DNA of 33,627 nt, taken from positions 1 through 33,627 of the forward strand of contig CAMPIM010000030.1 of assembly GCA_946886365.1 (NCBI GenBank), read 5' to 3'. Position numbers and translations under genes: made by a program. Each line of letters starts with the position of its first letter. Positions within the stretch are counted from its first letter, which is position 1. Positions 16,372 through 24,980 of the stretch are shown here, in pieces. Origin of the DNA: an uncultured Novosphingobium sp. Lineage in GTDB: Bacteria; Pseudomonadota; Alphaproteobacteria; Sphingomonadales; Sphingomonadaceae. Under the pieces are notes generated by a model that was not told where the DNA came from, searched no databases, and saw nothing but the letters and a program-made list of their open reading frames with translations.

Positions 16372-16450
16372 GTCATGCCAGCGCATGCTGGCATCTCCGG
16401 CGAGAGGGCACGGCCCGGCCTTACGAGAACCCAGCTTGCGCTGGGATGAC
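16372..16450. repeat. Two-hairpin repeat, GTCAT...ATGAC family, copy 2 (inverted relative to copy 1)
   Basis: The left hairpin GCCAGC-GCAT-GCTGGC and the right CCCAGC-TTGC-GCTGGG lie between GTCAT and ATGAC. The G-stem is on the left and the C-stem on the right, the reverse of copy 1. It fills most of the 109-base edd-glk gap inside the Entner-Doudoroff operon, where the paired stems could affect relative amounts of upstream and downstream message. Confidence 0.88.
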
Positions 16451-16470
16451 GCCATGATTGGAGTGGTCCT

Positions 16471-17436
16471 ATGACCGACATCATCGCTGCCGACATTGGC
16501 GGTACAAATGCCCGCTTTGCTCGCGCCAAACTGAGCGCGCGGAACGTGCCCACATTGGGCAAGGTGCGGAAATACAAGGTTGCGGACTTTCCCAACCTGC
16601 AAGCCTGCTGGGCCGCTTTCGCGCATGATGAAGGCGGCAATCTGCCCAAGGCGGCATCGATCGCCTTTGCCACCGCGATCGGGCGCGATGTTATCAAGCT
16701 GACCAACAGCAGCTGGATGATCAGGCCCGACACGCTGGACGAGGAACTGGGCCTGAAGCAGATGCGGCTGGTCAATGATTTCGAAGCGGTAGCGCATGCC
16801 GTCGCGCGCCTGCCGGACGACAATCTGCCGCTGCTGTTCGGGCAAGACCGGCCTTTCCCCCGCGACGGCGGCGTTACGGTGGTGGGTCCAGGCACGGGCC
16901 TTGGCGTCGCGATGATCGCGTTCGACGACGGCGAGCCGCATGTGATCGCGACCGAAGGCGGACATATCGACTTCGCGCCGCTTGATACGCTGGAGGAAAA
17001 GATCCTCGCCTATCTGCGCGACAAATTCCTGCGCGTGTCTACCGAGCGGGTCGTGTCGGGGCCGGGCCTCAACAATATCTACAAGGCAATGGCGACCATC
17101 GGTCATGACCGCGTCATCCTGATGGAGGATGCCGAATTGTGGCAGGCAGCCATTGACGGCACGGACGAGTTCGCCCGGGCGGCGTTCGATCGCTTGTGCC
17201 TTTGCTATGGATCGGTCGTGGGCGACCTGGCGCTGGCGCAGGGACCGAACGCGGTCGTGCTGGCGGGCGGACTGACGCAGCGGATGCGCGGCTTGCTGCC
17301 ACAGAGCGGCTTTCATCGGCGCTTCGTCGCCAAGGGGCGGTTTGAAAGCCTGATGGCGACGGTGCCCATCCGCCTTGCCGTGCATGAAGAGATTGGACTT
17401 TACGGGGCGGCCGCCGCCTTTCGGGAGAAGAAATAA
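16471..17436 (+). CDS. glk: Glucokinase
   Basis: Glk phosphorylates glucose with ATP to feed Zwf. The 321-residue protein is of the Glk (PF02685) type: AADIGGTNARFA (6-17) is the phosphate-binding loop, LVNDFEAVAHAV (100-111) holds Asn102 and catalytic Asp103, VVGPGTGLGVA (137-147) is a second phosphate loop and TEGGHIDFAP (161-170) contacts glucose. The start is ATG at 16471 with GGAG about 9 bases upstream. The stop TAA overlaps the eda ATG as TAATG. Placement between edd and eda is a sphingomonad-type arrangement also seen partly in Zymomonas (zwf-edd-glk). Confidence 0.95.
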   Translation: MTDIIAADIGGTNARFARAKLSARNVPTLGKVRKYKVADFPNLQACWAAFAHDEGGNLPKAASIAFATAIGRDVIKLTNSSWMIRPDTLDEELGLKQMRLVNDFEAVAHAVARLPDDNLPLLFGQDRPFPRDGGVTVVGPGTGLGVAMIAFDDGEPHVIATEGGHIDFAPLDTLEEKILAYLRDKFLRVSTERVVSGPGLNNIYKAMATIGHDRVILMEDAELWQAAIDGTDEFARAAFDRLCLCYGSVVGDLALAQGPNAVVLAGGLTQRMRGLLPQSGFHRRFVAKGRFESLMATVPIRLAVHEEIGLYGAAAAFREKK

Positions 17437-18053
17437 TGTCGCTCAGCGTTGAACAGGTGATGGAGCTGGCGCCGGTCATCCCGGTGCTGGTGGTGGATCG
17501 GGTGGAAGACGCGCTGCCCATCGCGCAGGCTCTGGTGAGGGGCGGCCTGCCTGCGCTGGAAGTCACGCTGCGCACGCCCGCTGCGCTGGACGTGATCCGC
17601 GAGATGGCGAAGGTCGAGGGCGCGGTGGTCGGCGCTGGCACCGTGCTGAACCCGTCGCAGCTGGACGCGGCGATGGAGGCAGGCGCGCGGTTCATCGTCA
17701 GCCCTGGCCTCACTGAACCACTCGGCAAGGCGGCGATCGCGGCGCGGGTGCCGTTCCTTCCCGGAACGGCCACGGCGGGCGACATCATGCGCGGGCTGGA
17801 CCTGGGCCTTACCCATTTCAAATTTTTCCCGGCGGAGACTTCGGGCGGGCTGCCCGCTTTGAAGGCGCTGGCCGCGCCCCTTCATGTCGCGCGCTTTTGC
17901 CCGACGGGCGGGATTACGGCGGAAAGCGCGCCGAAATGGCTGGCCGAACCCTTTGTGAAGTGCGTCGGCGGTAGCTGGGTCGTGCCCAAGGGGCCGGTCG
18001 ATGCCGCGAAGATCGAGGCTTTGGCGCGTGAGGCTGCGGCGCTGCCGCGCTGA
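17436..18053 (+). CDS. eda: 2-keto-3-deoxy-6-phosphogluconate aldolase
   Basis: Eda splits KDPG to pyruvate and glyceraldehyde-3-phosphate, ending the Entner-Doudoroff route. The 205-residue class I aldolase has IPVLVVD (15-21), LEVTLRTP (41-48) with Glu42 and Arg46, and HFKFFPAE (127-134) with Schiff-base Lys129. FCPTGGI follows as phosphate-binding segment. ATG at 17436 overlaps the glk stop by one base, so the last two genes are translationally coupled. It is the last gene of the operon; the next gene starts 53 bases later. Confidence 0.96.
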   Translation: MSLSVEQVMELAPVIPVLVVDRVEDALPIAQALVRGGLPALEVTLRTPAALDVIREMAKVEGAVVGAGTVLNPSQLDAAMEAGARFIVSPGLTEPLGKAAIAARVPFLPGTATAGDIMRGLDLGLTHFKFFPAETSGGLPALKALAAPLHVARFCPTGGITAESAPKWLAEPFVKCVGGSWVVPKGPVDAAKIEALAREAAALPR

Positions 18054-18106
18054 CGTTTCGCGCTGCCGCCATTGCGCAGCGGGATTTCCCGCCCTAGATC
18101 AGCGCC

Positions 18107-18619
18107 ATGATCCTGCGTAGGCTGCTCCCTTCCATCGCCCTTTTCCTTTCTGGCTGTGCCGGGACGCTGACGGGCTATCCTTCACTCGCCAAGCGGGCGG
18201 TGGAGAATGCGCCGGTGGGAGAAGCTCCGGCTGCTCCGGCGCCGGTTGAGGCTGATCCCGCGTTGCTGGCGCAGGTTGACCGATTTGCGGCGCAGGCGCA
18301 GGCGGGCAGTGCGGCGTTCGACAAGGCATGGCCCGGCGCGGATCGGGCAACGCGAGCTGCTGCGGGCGCGGCGGTGTCCAGCGAATCCTGGGTCGCGGCG
18401 CAGCTTGCTATCAGCGCGCTGGAGGCGGCGCGGAATGATAGCGTTTCGGCGCTCGCCAGTCTCGACACGCTTTATGTCGAGCGTAGCAATGCGCTGGCGG
18501 AGGACAAAGCCAAGGGTGGGGTGGAGCAGATCGATGCGGCGCGGAAGGTGGCGCTGGCGATCGTGGATGCGCAGAATGACCGGATCGATGCGGTTAAGGG
18601 GCGGCTGGCTCAGCCTTGA
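18107..18619 (+). CDS. Small lipoprotein of unknown function
   Basis: This 170-residue protein has a signal MILRRLLPSIALFLSGC, where LSGC (14-17) is a lipobox with Cys17 the lipidated residue. The mature part is Ala-rich and mostly helical in character, with an AP-rich linker around residues 38-47 (EAPAAPAPVEAD). No known domain is recognised. The start is ATG at 18107. It lies 53 bases after eda on the same strand with a weak ribosome binding site, so it may share the transcript. Likely location is the outer or inner membrane, facing the periplasm. Confidence 0.7.
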   Translation: MILRRLLPSIALFLSGCAGTLTGYPSLAKRAVENAPVGEAPAAPAPVEADPALLAQVDRFAAQAQAGSAAFDKAWPGADRATRAAAGAAVSSESWVAAQLAISALEAARNDSVSALASLDTLYVERSNALAEDKAKGGVEQIDAARKVALAIVDAQNDRIDAVKGRLAQP

Positions 18620-18648
18620 ATTTTTGGGGCTACGCGAACGTTAGATTT

Positions 18649-18726
18649 CCGTTCGGGCTGAGCTTGTCGAAACCCTTTTCTGTTGTTCAAGAAAGTGAAG
18701 CCCTTCGACAGGCTCAGGGCGAACGG
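18649..18726. repeat. Inverted pair of the CCGTTCG repeat family
   Basis: The left arm CCGTTCGGGCTGAGCTTGTC then GAAACCC (18649-18675) faces the right arm GCCCTTCGACAGGCTCAGGG then CGAACGG (18700-18726). The right arm is nearly identical to the single site at 7062-7088 and shares its AAGTGAA flank. It separates the lipoprotein gene from the convergent carbonic anhydrase gene. Confidence 0.85.
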
Positions 18727-18741
18727 ATGCAAGTATGTGGT

Positions 18742-19329
18742 TCAGGCGTCCGCCTTCAATGCGCCCTTGTGCGCTTTCGCATTGTGGACATAGCGGTCAA
18801 CGCCTTCGCGCATATTGATTAGCGCTTCGTCGCTCAAATCGCGCACATATTTGGCTGGGCGGCCGGTCCAGAGCTGGCGATGCGGGACTGTGCGATTGGG
18901 CGCTAACAGCGCTCCGGCGGCCAGCATCGCGTCGCTTTCGATGACACAGCCGTTCATCACCACTGCGCCAAGACCAACAAAGGCGCGGTCCTTGAGTTCG
19001 CAGCCGTGGATCATCGCCATATGGCCGATCAGGACATCATCGCCGATGATCGTGGGCCAGCCATCCGGCTTGGCGGGATCGGGGCCGTCGCAGTGGATGA
19101 CGCTGCCGTCCTGAATATTCGTGCGCGCGCCGATGCGGATCGCGTTCACGTCGCCGCGGACGACGCAATTATACCAGATGCTGCTGTCGGGGCCGATCTC
19201 CACATCGCCTATGATGCGCGCGCCGGGCGCGATGAAGGCGCTGGGGTGGATGACCGGGGTCTTGCCGCCAAAGGTCAGGATGGTAGCGCCGGGATGATCG
19301 GCATGGGCGGCGTGCGGATGATCGGGCAT
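18742..19329 (-). CDS. Gamma-carbonic anhydrase-like hexapeptide-repeat protein (YrdA/PaaY family)
   Basis: This 195-residue left-handed beta-helix protein has hexapeptide repeats from about 30 to 160. Zinc-type ligands are in place: GSVIHCDG (His79) and IGHMAMIHGC (His103, His108). RGDVNAIRIGARTNIQDG (58-75) is a hallmark of the family. The N-terminus is His-rich (MPDHPHAAHADHPG), which could add metal binding or be non-conserved. It starts 4 bases after the hemB stop on the same strand, so the two are co-transcribed. Carbonic anhydrase activity is possible but unproven for many members. Confidence 0.88.
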   Translation of the reverse strand: MPDHPHAAHADHPGATILTFGGKTPVIHPSAFIAPGARIIGDVEIGPDSSIWYNCVVRGDVNAIRIGARTNIQDGSVIHCDGPDPAKPDGWPTIIGDDVLIGHMAMIHGCELKDRAFVGLGAVVMNGCVIESDAMLAAGALLAPNRTVPHRQLWTGRPAKYVRDLSDEALINMREGVDRYVHNAKAHKGALKADA

Positions 19330-19333
19330 GGCG

Positions 19334-20338
<1,005 letters not shown>

Positions 20339-20387
20339 TTAGGCCGCCCGGACCACCCGATCAAGGTTCCGCGGCCCCATGTTGGAG

Positions 20388-20891
20388 CTATGTTGGGATA
20401 CGGGCGGAGCGGAAGCTCACCTTCTTGGCGAGATCCCACGATCCGTCGTCGCGATAATGCCAAGCTGCAAGGCCCGCCATTCGGAGCGAGCGGGGTCGGA
20501 ACTCTGCCTTCAATCGATCGGCAAGTGCGCGAGCGACCGAAGGCTCCACCTTGTTCTGGACGGTGATGTGCAGGCGGGGAGGCGCTTGATCCTGCGGGGT
20601 GAGCAAGCCGCGAAAAACTTCGGCCAGTTCGTCCCGAATGGCGAGCAGGCCGTCACTGCGCACGTCGAAGGCGACGCCCCGGCCGAGCAACATGACGCCG
20701 GTTATCATCGCGAGCGGCGACGGCGCGGCGCACAACCGCTTCATCCGGTCGCTCAGTTCAGGCAGCAGCGTCGGCGGCAGATGATGGAACAGCGAAATAT
20801 GCGCGGGCACCTTGTTGCGTTCCGGCGGGAAATGGGCGCGGCGGAGGCCATCCGCCCAGGCGAAGTCCTCCGCTCCCATAAGCGCCGTCAA
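20388..20891 (-). CDS. 2H phosphoesterase (2'-5' RNA ligase-like), start uncertain
   Basis: The 167-residue reading has two His-x-Ser/Thr motifs: AHISLF (His31, Ser33) and LHITVQ (His108, Thr110), the catalytic pair of the 2H phosphoesterase family. Members hydrolyse or form 2'-5' or cyclic phosphate bonds in RNA; the substrate here is unknown. The start used is TTG at 20889-20891; ATG at 20877-20879 is the next. Codons immediately upstream (reading APIL) look like a continuation of the family N-terminus, but no ATG, GTG or TTG lies between them and the peroxiredoxin stop. The true start may be a rarer codon. It lies 25 bases after the peroxiredoxin gene. Confidence 0.75.
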   Translation of the reverse strand: MTALMGAEDFAWADGLRRAHFPPERNKVPAHISLFHHLPPTLLPELSDRMKRLCAAPSPLAMITGVMLLGRGVAFDVRSDGLLAIRDELAEVFRGLLTPQDQAPPRLHITVQNKVEPSVARALADRLKAEFRPRSLRMAGLAAWHYRDDGSWDLAKKVSFRSARIPT

Positions 20892-20916
20892 TAGGATCGG
20901 CGCAGTGCCCGTGCCT

Positions 20917-21456
20917 TCAGTCAGCCGGATGTTCCTTTAGCCATTGCAGCACCGGTTCCGGGCTCGTCTGGCCATAGGGATCGTCATCCTCTCCGATATC
21001 GTTGATACCAGGCTCCTCGAACCATGCGACCACCTGGCCGTCATCGACCACCATGGCGTAGCGCCAGCTCCGGTCACCAAAGCCCAGATGATCCTTCTTC
21101 ACCAGCATGCCCATACGGCGCGTGAAGTCGCCCGATCCGTCGGGCAGCAGCTTCACATTCTTGATGCCGAGATGCTTGCCCCACTGGTACATGACAAAGG
21201 AGTCATTGACCGAAATGCAGTAGACGTCATCCACTCCCAGCGCCCTGAAATCGTCGTAGAAGCGTTCAAAAGCAGGGCATTGTTCGGTCGAACAGGTCGG
21301 GGTGAAGGCACCCGGCAGCGAAAATACGACCACCCGCTTACCCTTGAACAGGTCGCCCGTCTGGACATCCTGCCAGCGGAAAGGATTGGGGCCGCCAACA
21401 CTTTCGTCGCGCACGCGGGTCTTCAGCGTTACATCAGGTATGGAACGTCCGAGCAT
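20917..21456 (-). CDS. Peroxiredoxin, Prx5 (redoxin) family
   Basis: This 179-residue thiol peroxidase reduces hydrogen and organic peroxides. The peroxidatic Cys55 is in PGAFTPTCS (48-56), the strongly conserved Prx5 motif. A second Cys60 in STEQCP is where most members have other residues, and a third is in DVYCISVND. SWRYAMVVDDG (129-139) is another family segment. The start is ATG at 21454-21456 with GGGAG about 9 bases upstream. It precedes the 2H phosphoesterase on the same strand and diverges from the small membrane protein. Confidence 0.9.
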   Translation of the reverse strand: MLGRSIPDVTLKTRVRDESVGGPNPFRWQDVQTGDLFKGKRVVVFSLPGAFTPTCSTEQCPAFERFYDDFRALGVDDVYCISVNDSFVMYQWGKHLGIKNVKLLPDGSGDFTRRMGMLVKKDHLGFGDRSWRYAMVVDDGQVVAWFEEPGINDIGEDDDPYGQTSPEPVLQWLKEHPAD

Positions 21457-21551
21457 TTCATCATCTCCCGGTCAGCATGCTTTCACGCAGTGAAACGCAT
21501 CTATATGATGGTCGGCCACGTGGGCAAAGGCTTCAGGGAGGGGAAACTCAT

Positions 21552-21971
21552 ATGAGCACGTCACGATCCTTCAAATTCATCGCAATCGGCCTGCTGATCT
21601 GGAATTTGATCGGCGTGGCGGCCTTTGCCATGCAATATGGCGCTGATCTGGTGGCGCTGGCGAAAAGCGATCCCTACACCGCTCGCATCTTTGCAGAGAT
21701 GCCGGATTGGGCTTGGGCAGCTTATGCCGTTGCGGTGGGCGCAGGGACGGCTGGAGCCATGTTATTGCTGCTGCGGAAGGCGGCGGCGGTGGCGTTGTTC
21801 GCGCTGTCGATGGTCGCTGTCGTGGTGCAGTTTGGCTACAGCTTTTTGGGCACCGATTTGTGGGCGGTGAAGGGCGCGGCGGCGGCGGTGTTTCCGGCGG
21901 TGATATTCGCGATTGCGGTTGGGCAGTGGCTTTATGCGATGCGGTTGAGGGCGACGGGTGTGCTGCGGTGA
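21552..21971 (+). CDS. Small membrane protein with four predicted helices, function unknown
   Basis: This 139-residue protein has four hydrophobic segments at about 8-28, 54-74, 77-99 and 108-130. There is a short Tyr/Trp-rich stretch (PDWAWAAYAV, 51-60) at the start of helix 2. Similar small proteins in sphingomonads are annotated only as hypothetical membrane proteins. The start is ATG at 21552 with GGAGGGG about 9 bases upstream; the frame is open further left but without a better ribosome site. It is divergent from the peroxiredoxin gene. Confidence 0.75.
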   Translation: MSTSRSFKFIAIGLLIWNLIGVAAFAMQYGADLVALAKSDPYTARIFAEMPDWAWAAYAVAVGAGTAGAMLLLLRKAAAVALFALSMVAVVVQFGYSFLGTDLWAVKGAAAAVFPAVIFAIAVGQWLYAMRLRATGVLR

Positions 21972-22040
21972 TTGGCGGGCGAGGTGCTATTTCCCCTCCA
22001 CCACCGCTTTGCGGCGGTCGTTCAACCGCTTCATCCTTCC

Positions 22041-22118
22041 GTCATGCCAGCGGAGGCTGGCATCTCTCTCGATTGTTCTCGGCCTAGCCGAAGAGATCCC
22101 AGCTTTCGCTGGGATGAC
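22041..22118. repeat. Two-hairpin repeat, GTCAT...ATGAC family, copy 3
   Basis: The left hairpin GCCAGC-GGAG-GCTGGC and the right CCCAGC-TTTC-GCTGGG lie between GTCAT (22041) and ATGAC (22118). The orientation equals copy 2. The middle contains CGGCCTAGCCGAAGAGAT; copy 1 read on the other strand has GGCTTAGCC at the same place, so the linker is also partly conserved. It sits between converging genes (membrane protein, mltG). Confidence 0.88.
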
Positions 22119-22139
22119 GAAAGAAATCGTTAGCGTTGC

Positions 22140-23111
22140 TCAAAGCTCTCCGCGTGCGCGGCGGATTTCGAACCATTTGCGGACATTCTCATTATGCTGC
22201 TGGAGCGTGTCAGCGAAGATATGGCCGCCCTTCCCGTCAGCGACGAAATAGAGCGCCTTTGTTTCGGCGGGATGCAGCACGGCCAGGATCGACAGCTTGC
22301 CGGGGTTGGCAATCGGCCCCTTGGGCAGGCCTGTCATCGCGTAGGTGTTATAGTCGTTAACCGCAGCGATCTCCGACTTCTTGATCCGGCGGCCGAGCGG
22401 CTTGCCCTTGGTGATCGGGTAGATGATGGTCGGGTCGGCCTGAAGCATCATCCCGGCCTTCAGGCGGTTGCCATAGACGCCCGCGACGGTAGGCCGTTCC
22501 GACGGAATAGCCGTCTCCTTTTCAACGATGCTGGCAAGGATGAGCGCCTCCTTGGGCGATTTCGCCACGCTGTTGCGCGCGCGTTCGGCCCATAGCTTGG
22601 CGAGCGTGCGCGTCATCGCGTCCTGCATGCGTTTGAGCACGGCGACGCGGCTTTCGCCCTTGTCGAACGCATAGCTGTCGGGAAGCACGCTGCCCTCGGC
22701 GGGGACCGAGACATCCCCGGTCAACTCGTCATTCGCCATCAGCCGTTCATGCACCATGATGGAAGACATGCCCTCCGGAATGGTGACGAGGCGGGTCAAC
22801 GTCTTGCCGCCCTGAAGGATGGAGAAGATGTCGGCGTTGCTGGCGCCCTTGGGGATCAGGAATTCGCCCGCCTTGATCGACTTTCCACGCCCGAACACCT
22901 TGGTCCGGGTGAGGAATGCGTCGGCGGAGCGCACCGCGCCCGCCTGTTTCAGAAGGACTGCGGCGTCCGCTACGGTCGCTCCATCAGGTACGATGACGGT
23001 GACGTCGCGCGGCGCAGGCCCCGCTTCGGTCCAGCCATAGACGAAGCGGAATGCCACGAAGGCGGCGACGGCCAGGCCGATCGCAAGGATAACCAGCCCG
23101 AACCGCCGCAT
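22140..23111 (-). CDS. mltG: Endolytic murein transglycosylase MltG
   Basis: MltG (YceG) cuts nascent peptidoglycan strands in the periplasm and ends glycan polymerisation. The 323-residue protein has one N-terminal transmembrane helix (5-24), a LysM-like region (about 35-110) and the catalytic motif ILASIVEKET (191-200) with Glu197. GLPKGPIANPG and YFVADGKGGH near the C-terminus are conserved family segments. The start is ATG at 23109-23111, 10 bases after the fabF stop, fitting the classical fab-mltG arrangement. The pabC and tmk-holB genes found there in other bacteria are absent. Confidence 0.95.
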   Translation of the reverse strand: MRRFGLVILAIGLAVAAFVAFRFVYGWTEAGPAPRDVTVIVPDGATVADAAVLLKQAGAVRSADAFLTRTKVFGRGKSIKAGEFLIPKGASNADIFSILQGGKTLTRLVTIPEGMSSIMVHERLMANDELTGDVSVPAEGSVLPDSYAFDKGESRVAVLKRMQDAMTRTLAKLWAERARNSVAKSPKEALILASIVEKETAIPSERPTVAGVYGNRLKAGMMLQADPTIIYPITKGKPLGRRIKKSEIAAVNDYNTYAMTGLPKGPIANPGKLSILAVLHPAETKALYFVADGKGGHIFADTLQQHNENVRKWFEIRRARGEL

Positions 23112-23121
23112 GGCTCTATCC

Positions 23122-24381
23122 TCAGATCGCCTTCATGATGAGCGACGCATTGGTGCCGCCGAAGCCGAAGCTGTTGTTGAGGACGGCGCGCACCTTCCGC
23201 TCCTTGGCCACATGCGGGACAAGATCGACGCCCGCGCAGCTTTCGCTCGGCTCATCAAGGTTGAGCGTGGGCGGTACGATCTGGTCGCGCATGGCGAGGA
23301 TGCAGAAGATGCTTTCCACCGCGCCCGCGCCGCCCAGAAGGTGGCCAATCGCCGACTTGGTGCTGCTCATAGACATGGTCGAGATATTATCGCCGAAGAG
23401 GCGCTTCACCGCGCCCAGCTCCAACTCGTCGCCCAGCGGGGTCGAAGTGCCGTGCGCGTTCACATAGTCAATGTCGGCAAGGCTGAGGCCCGACTTCCTG
23501 AGCGCCATTTCCATCGAACGGTAGCCGCCGCTACCCTCTGGATGCGGGGCGGTGACGTGATAGGCGTCGCCGGACAGGCCATAGCCGATGACCTCGGCAT
23601 AGATGTGAGCGCCGCGCTTCTTGGCATGCTCATATTCTTCGAGCACGACAACGCCCGCGCCTTCGCCCATGACGAAGCCGTCGCGGTTGACGTCATAGGG
23701 ACGGCTGGCCTTTTCGGGCGTGTCATTGAACGCGGTCGAAAGGGCGCGCGCCTGGGCGAAACCGGCAATGCCGATCGGGCAGATCGCGCTTTCGGCGCCA
23801 CCCGCAAGCATGACGTCGGCGTCATCCATCGCGATCATACGCGCGGCGTCACCGATCGAATGCGCGCCGGTCGAGCAGGCGGTGACCACCGCATGGTTGG
23901 GACCCATGAGGCCATATTTGATCGAGACCTGACCGGAAATCAGGTTGATGAGGCGGCCATGGACGAAGTGCGGGCTAACGCGGCTCGGCCCTTTGTTGGC
24001 CAGCACCAGCGATTCGCTTTCGATGCCCGGCAGGCCACCGATCCCCGAACCGATCGAGCAACCGGCGCGCAGGCGCTCCTCCTCGCTCATATTGTCGAGG
24101 CCCGCATCGCGCAGCGCCTGGCTGGCGGCGGAAATGCCATAGACGATGAAAGGATCGACCTGACGCTGGATCTTGTGATCGACATCCAGGCTCGGATCAT
24201 AGCCATATTCATGGTCTGCGGGCTTCACTTCGCAGGCGATGCGGCACTTATATTCGCTGGCGTCAAAGCGCGCGATCGTCGCAGCGCCGGACTTCGAAGC
24301 AAGGATGTTCTTCCAGGTAGTTTCGACATTCCCGCCAAGCGGGCTCACCATGCCGAGGCCGGTTACGACAACGCGACGCAT
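23122..24381 (-). CDS. fabF: Beta-ketoacyl-ACP synthase II
   Basis: FabF condenses malonyl-ACP with acyl-ACP in fatty-acid elongation. The 419-residue thiolase-fold enzyme has the Cys-His-His triad: Cys169 in VTACSTGAHS, His310 in NAHGTSTPLGD and His347 in SAIGHLLGGAG. Length and N-terminus (MRRVVVTGLGMVSPLG) are typical of FabF. The start is ATG at 24379-24381. It lies 174 bases downstream of acpP and 10 bases before mltG. Confidence 0.97.
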   Translation of the reverse strand: MRRVVVTGLGMVSPLGGNVETTWKNILASKSGAATIARFDASEYKCRIACEVKPADHEYGYDPSLDVDHKIQRQVDPFIVYGISAASQALRDAGLDNMSEEERLRAGCSIGSGIGGLPGIESESLVLANKGPSRVSPHFVHGRLINLISGQVSIKYGLMGPNHAVVTACSTGAHSIGDAARMIAMDDADVMLAGGAESAICPIGIAGFAQARALSTAFNDTPEKASRPYDVNRDGFVMGEGAGVVVLEEYEHAKKRGAHIYAEVIGYGLSGDAYHVTAPHPEGSGGYRSMEMALRKSGLSLADIDYVNAHGTSTPLGDELELGAVKRLFGDNISTMSMSSTKSAIGHLLGGAGAVESIFCILAMRDQIVPPTLNLDEPSESCAGVDLVPHVAKERKVRAVLNNSFGFGGTNASLIMKAI

Positions 24382-24555
24382 ATATCTGCTCCGAAAATCT
24401 TCATAGGTTTGGGCCGCTCCTTAGCTGCTTCGAGAGCGCTTGTGAACGGTGCACCAGATACGAAAAGGCTCCCCAAGACCGGATTCGCCGGACAGGAGGA
24501 GCCATTTCCTTCAAAAAACGCAGGCAGCCGACCCCCGGTCAGCCGCACAACATTC

Positions 24556-24789
24556 TTACTGCTTGCTGTCGATATAATCGATCGCGTCCTTGACGGTGCC
24601 GATCTTCTCAGCTGCGTCGTCGGGGATTTCCACGCCGAATTCTTCTTCGAACGCCATCACCAGCTCAACGATGTCGAGGCTGTCTGCGCCCAGATCATCG
24701 ATGAAGCTTGCATCCTCGGTCACCTTTTCGGCTTCGACGCCCAGATGTTCGACGACGATTTTCTTAACGCGATCCGCGGTCTCACTCAT
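24556..24789 (-). CDS. acpP: Acyl carrier protein
   Basis: This 77-residue acidic four-helix protein carries growing acyl chains on phosphopantetheine. The attachment site is Ser37 in [10 protein letters not shown]. The start is ATG at 24787-24789 with AAGGA about 7 bases upstream. It has its own promoter-like sequence at 24827-24855, so it is probably expressed more strongly than fabD and fabG upstream. The 174-base gap before fabF contains nothing else that I recognise. Confidence 0.98.
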   Translation of the reverse strand: MSETADRVKKIVVEHLGVEAEKVTEDASFIDDLGADSLDIVELVMAFEEEFGVEIPDDAAEKIGTVKDAIDYIDSKQ

Positions 24790-24826
24790 GAGTGGTCCTT
24801 TTTACTGGGTATCGTTGAGGTTGTGA

Positions 24827-24855
24827 ATATTTGTTAAGGCATGCCCTAGAGGCAA
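24827..24855 (-). promoter_or_regulatory. Probable acpP promoter
   Basis: On the minus strand TTGCCT (24850-24855) is followed after 17 bases by AAATAT (24827-24832), giving a predicted start near 24820 and a 30-base leader with the AAGGA ribosome site. It lies in the 191-base fabG-acpP gap. Motif evidence only. Confidence 0.5.
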
Positions 24856-24980
24856 GCCCCGACGGAGGCAAGAGGCAAGAAAAGATCGAAACGCATGATT
24901 CCCGCCCTTCCATGCGCCTGAATGGCACAAGGCCGTCCAATTGCGATGGATGAGTGGCCGCTTTCTGCCTCTTTCAAGGT

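Noticed and set aside
15919..17385. Minus-strand open frame of 488 codons opposite edd and glk
   Set aside because: Antisense shadow of the Entner-Doudoroff genes that also reads through the two-hairpin repeat.
23110..24837. Plus-strand open frame of 575 codons opposite fabF and acpP
   Set aside because: It is complementary to two strongly supported genes and has no recognisable motif or ribosome binding site.
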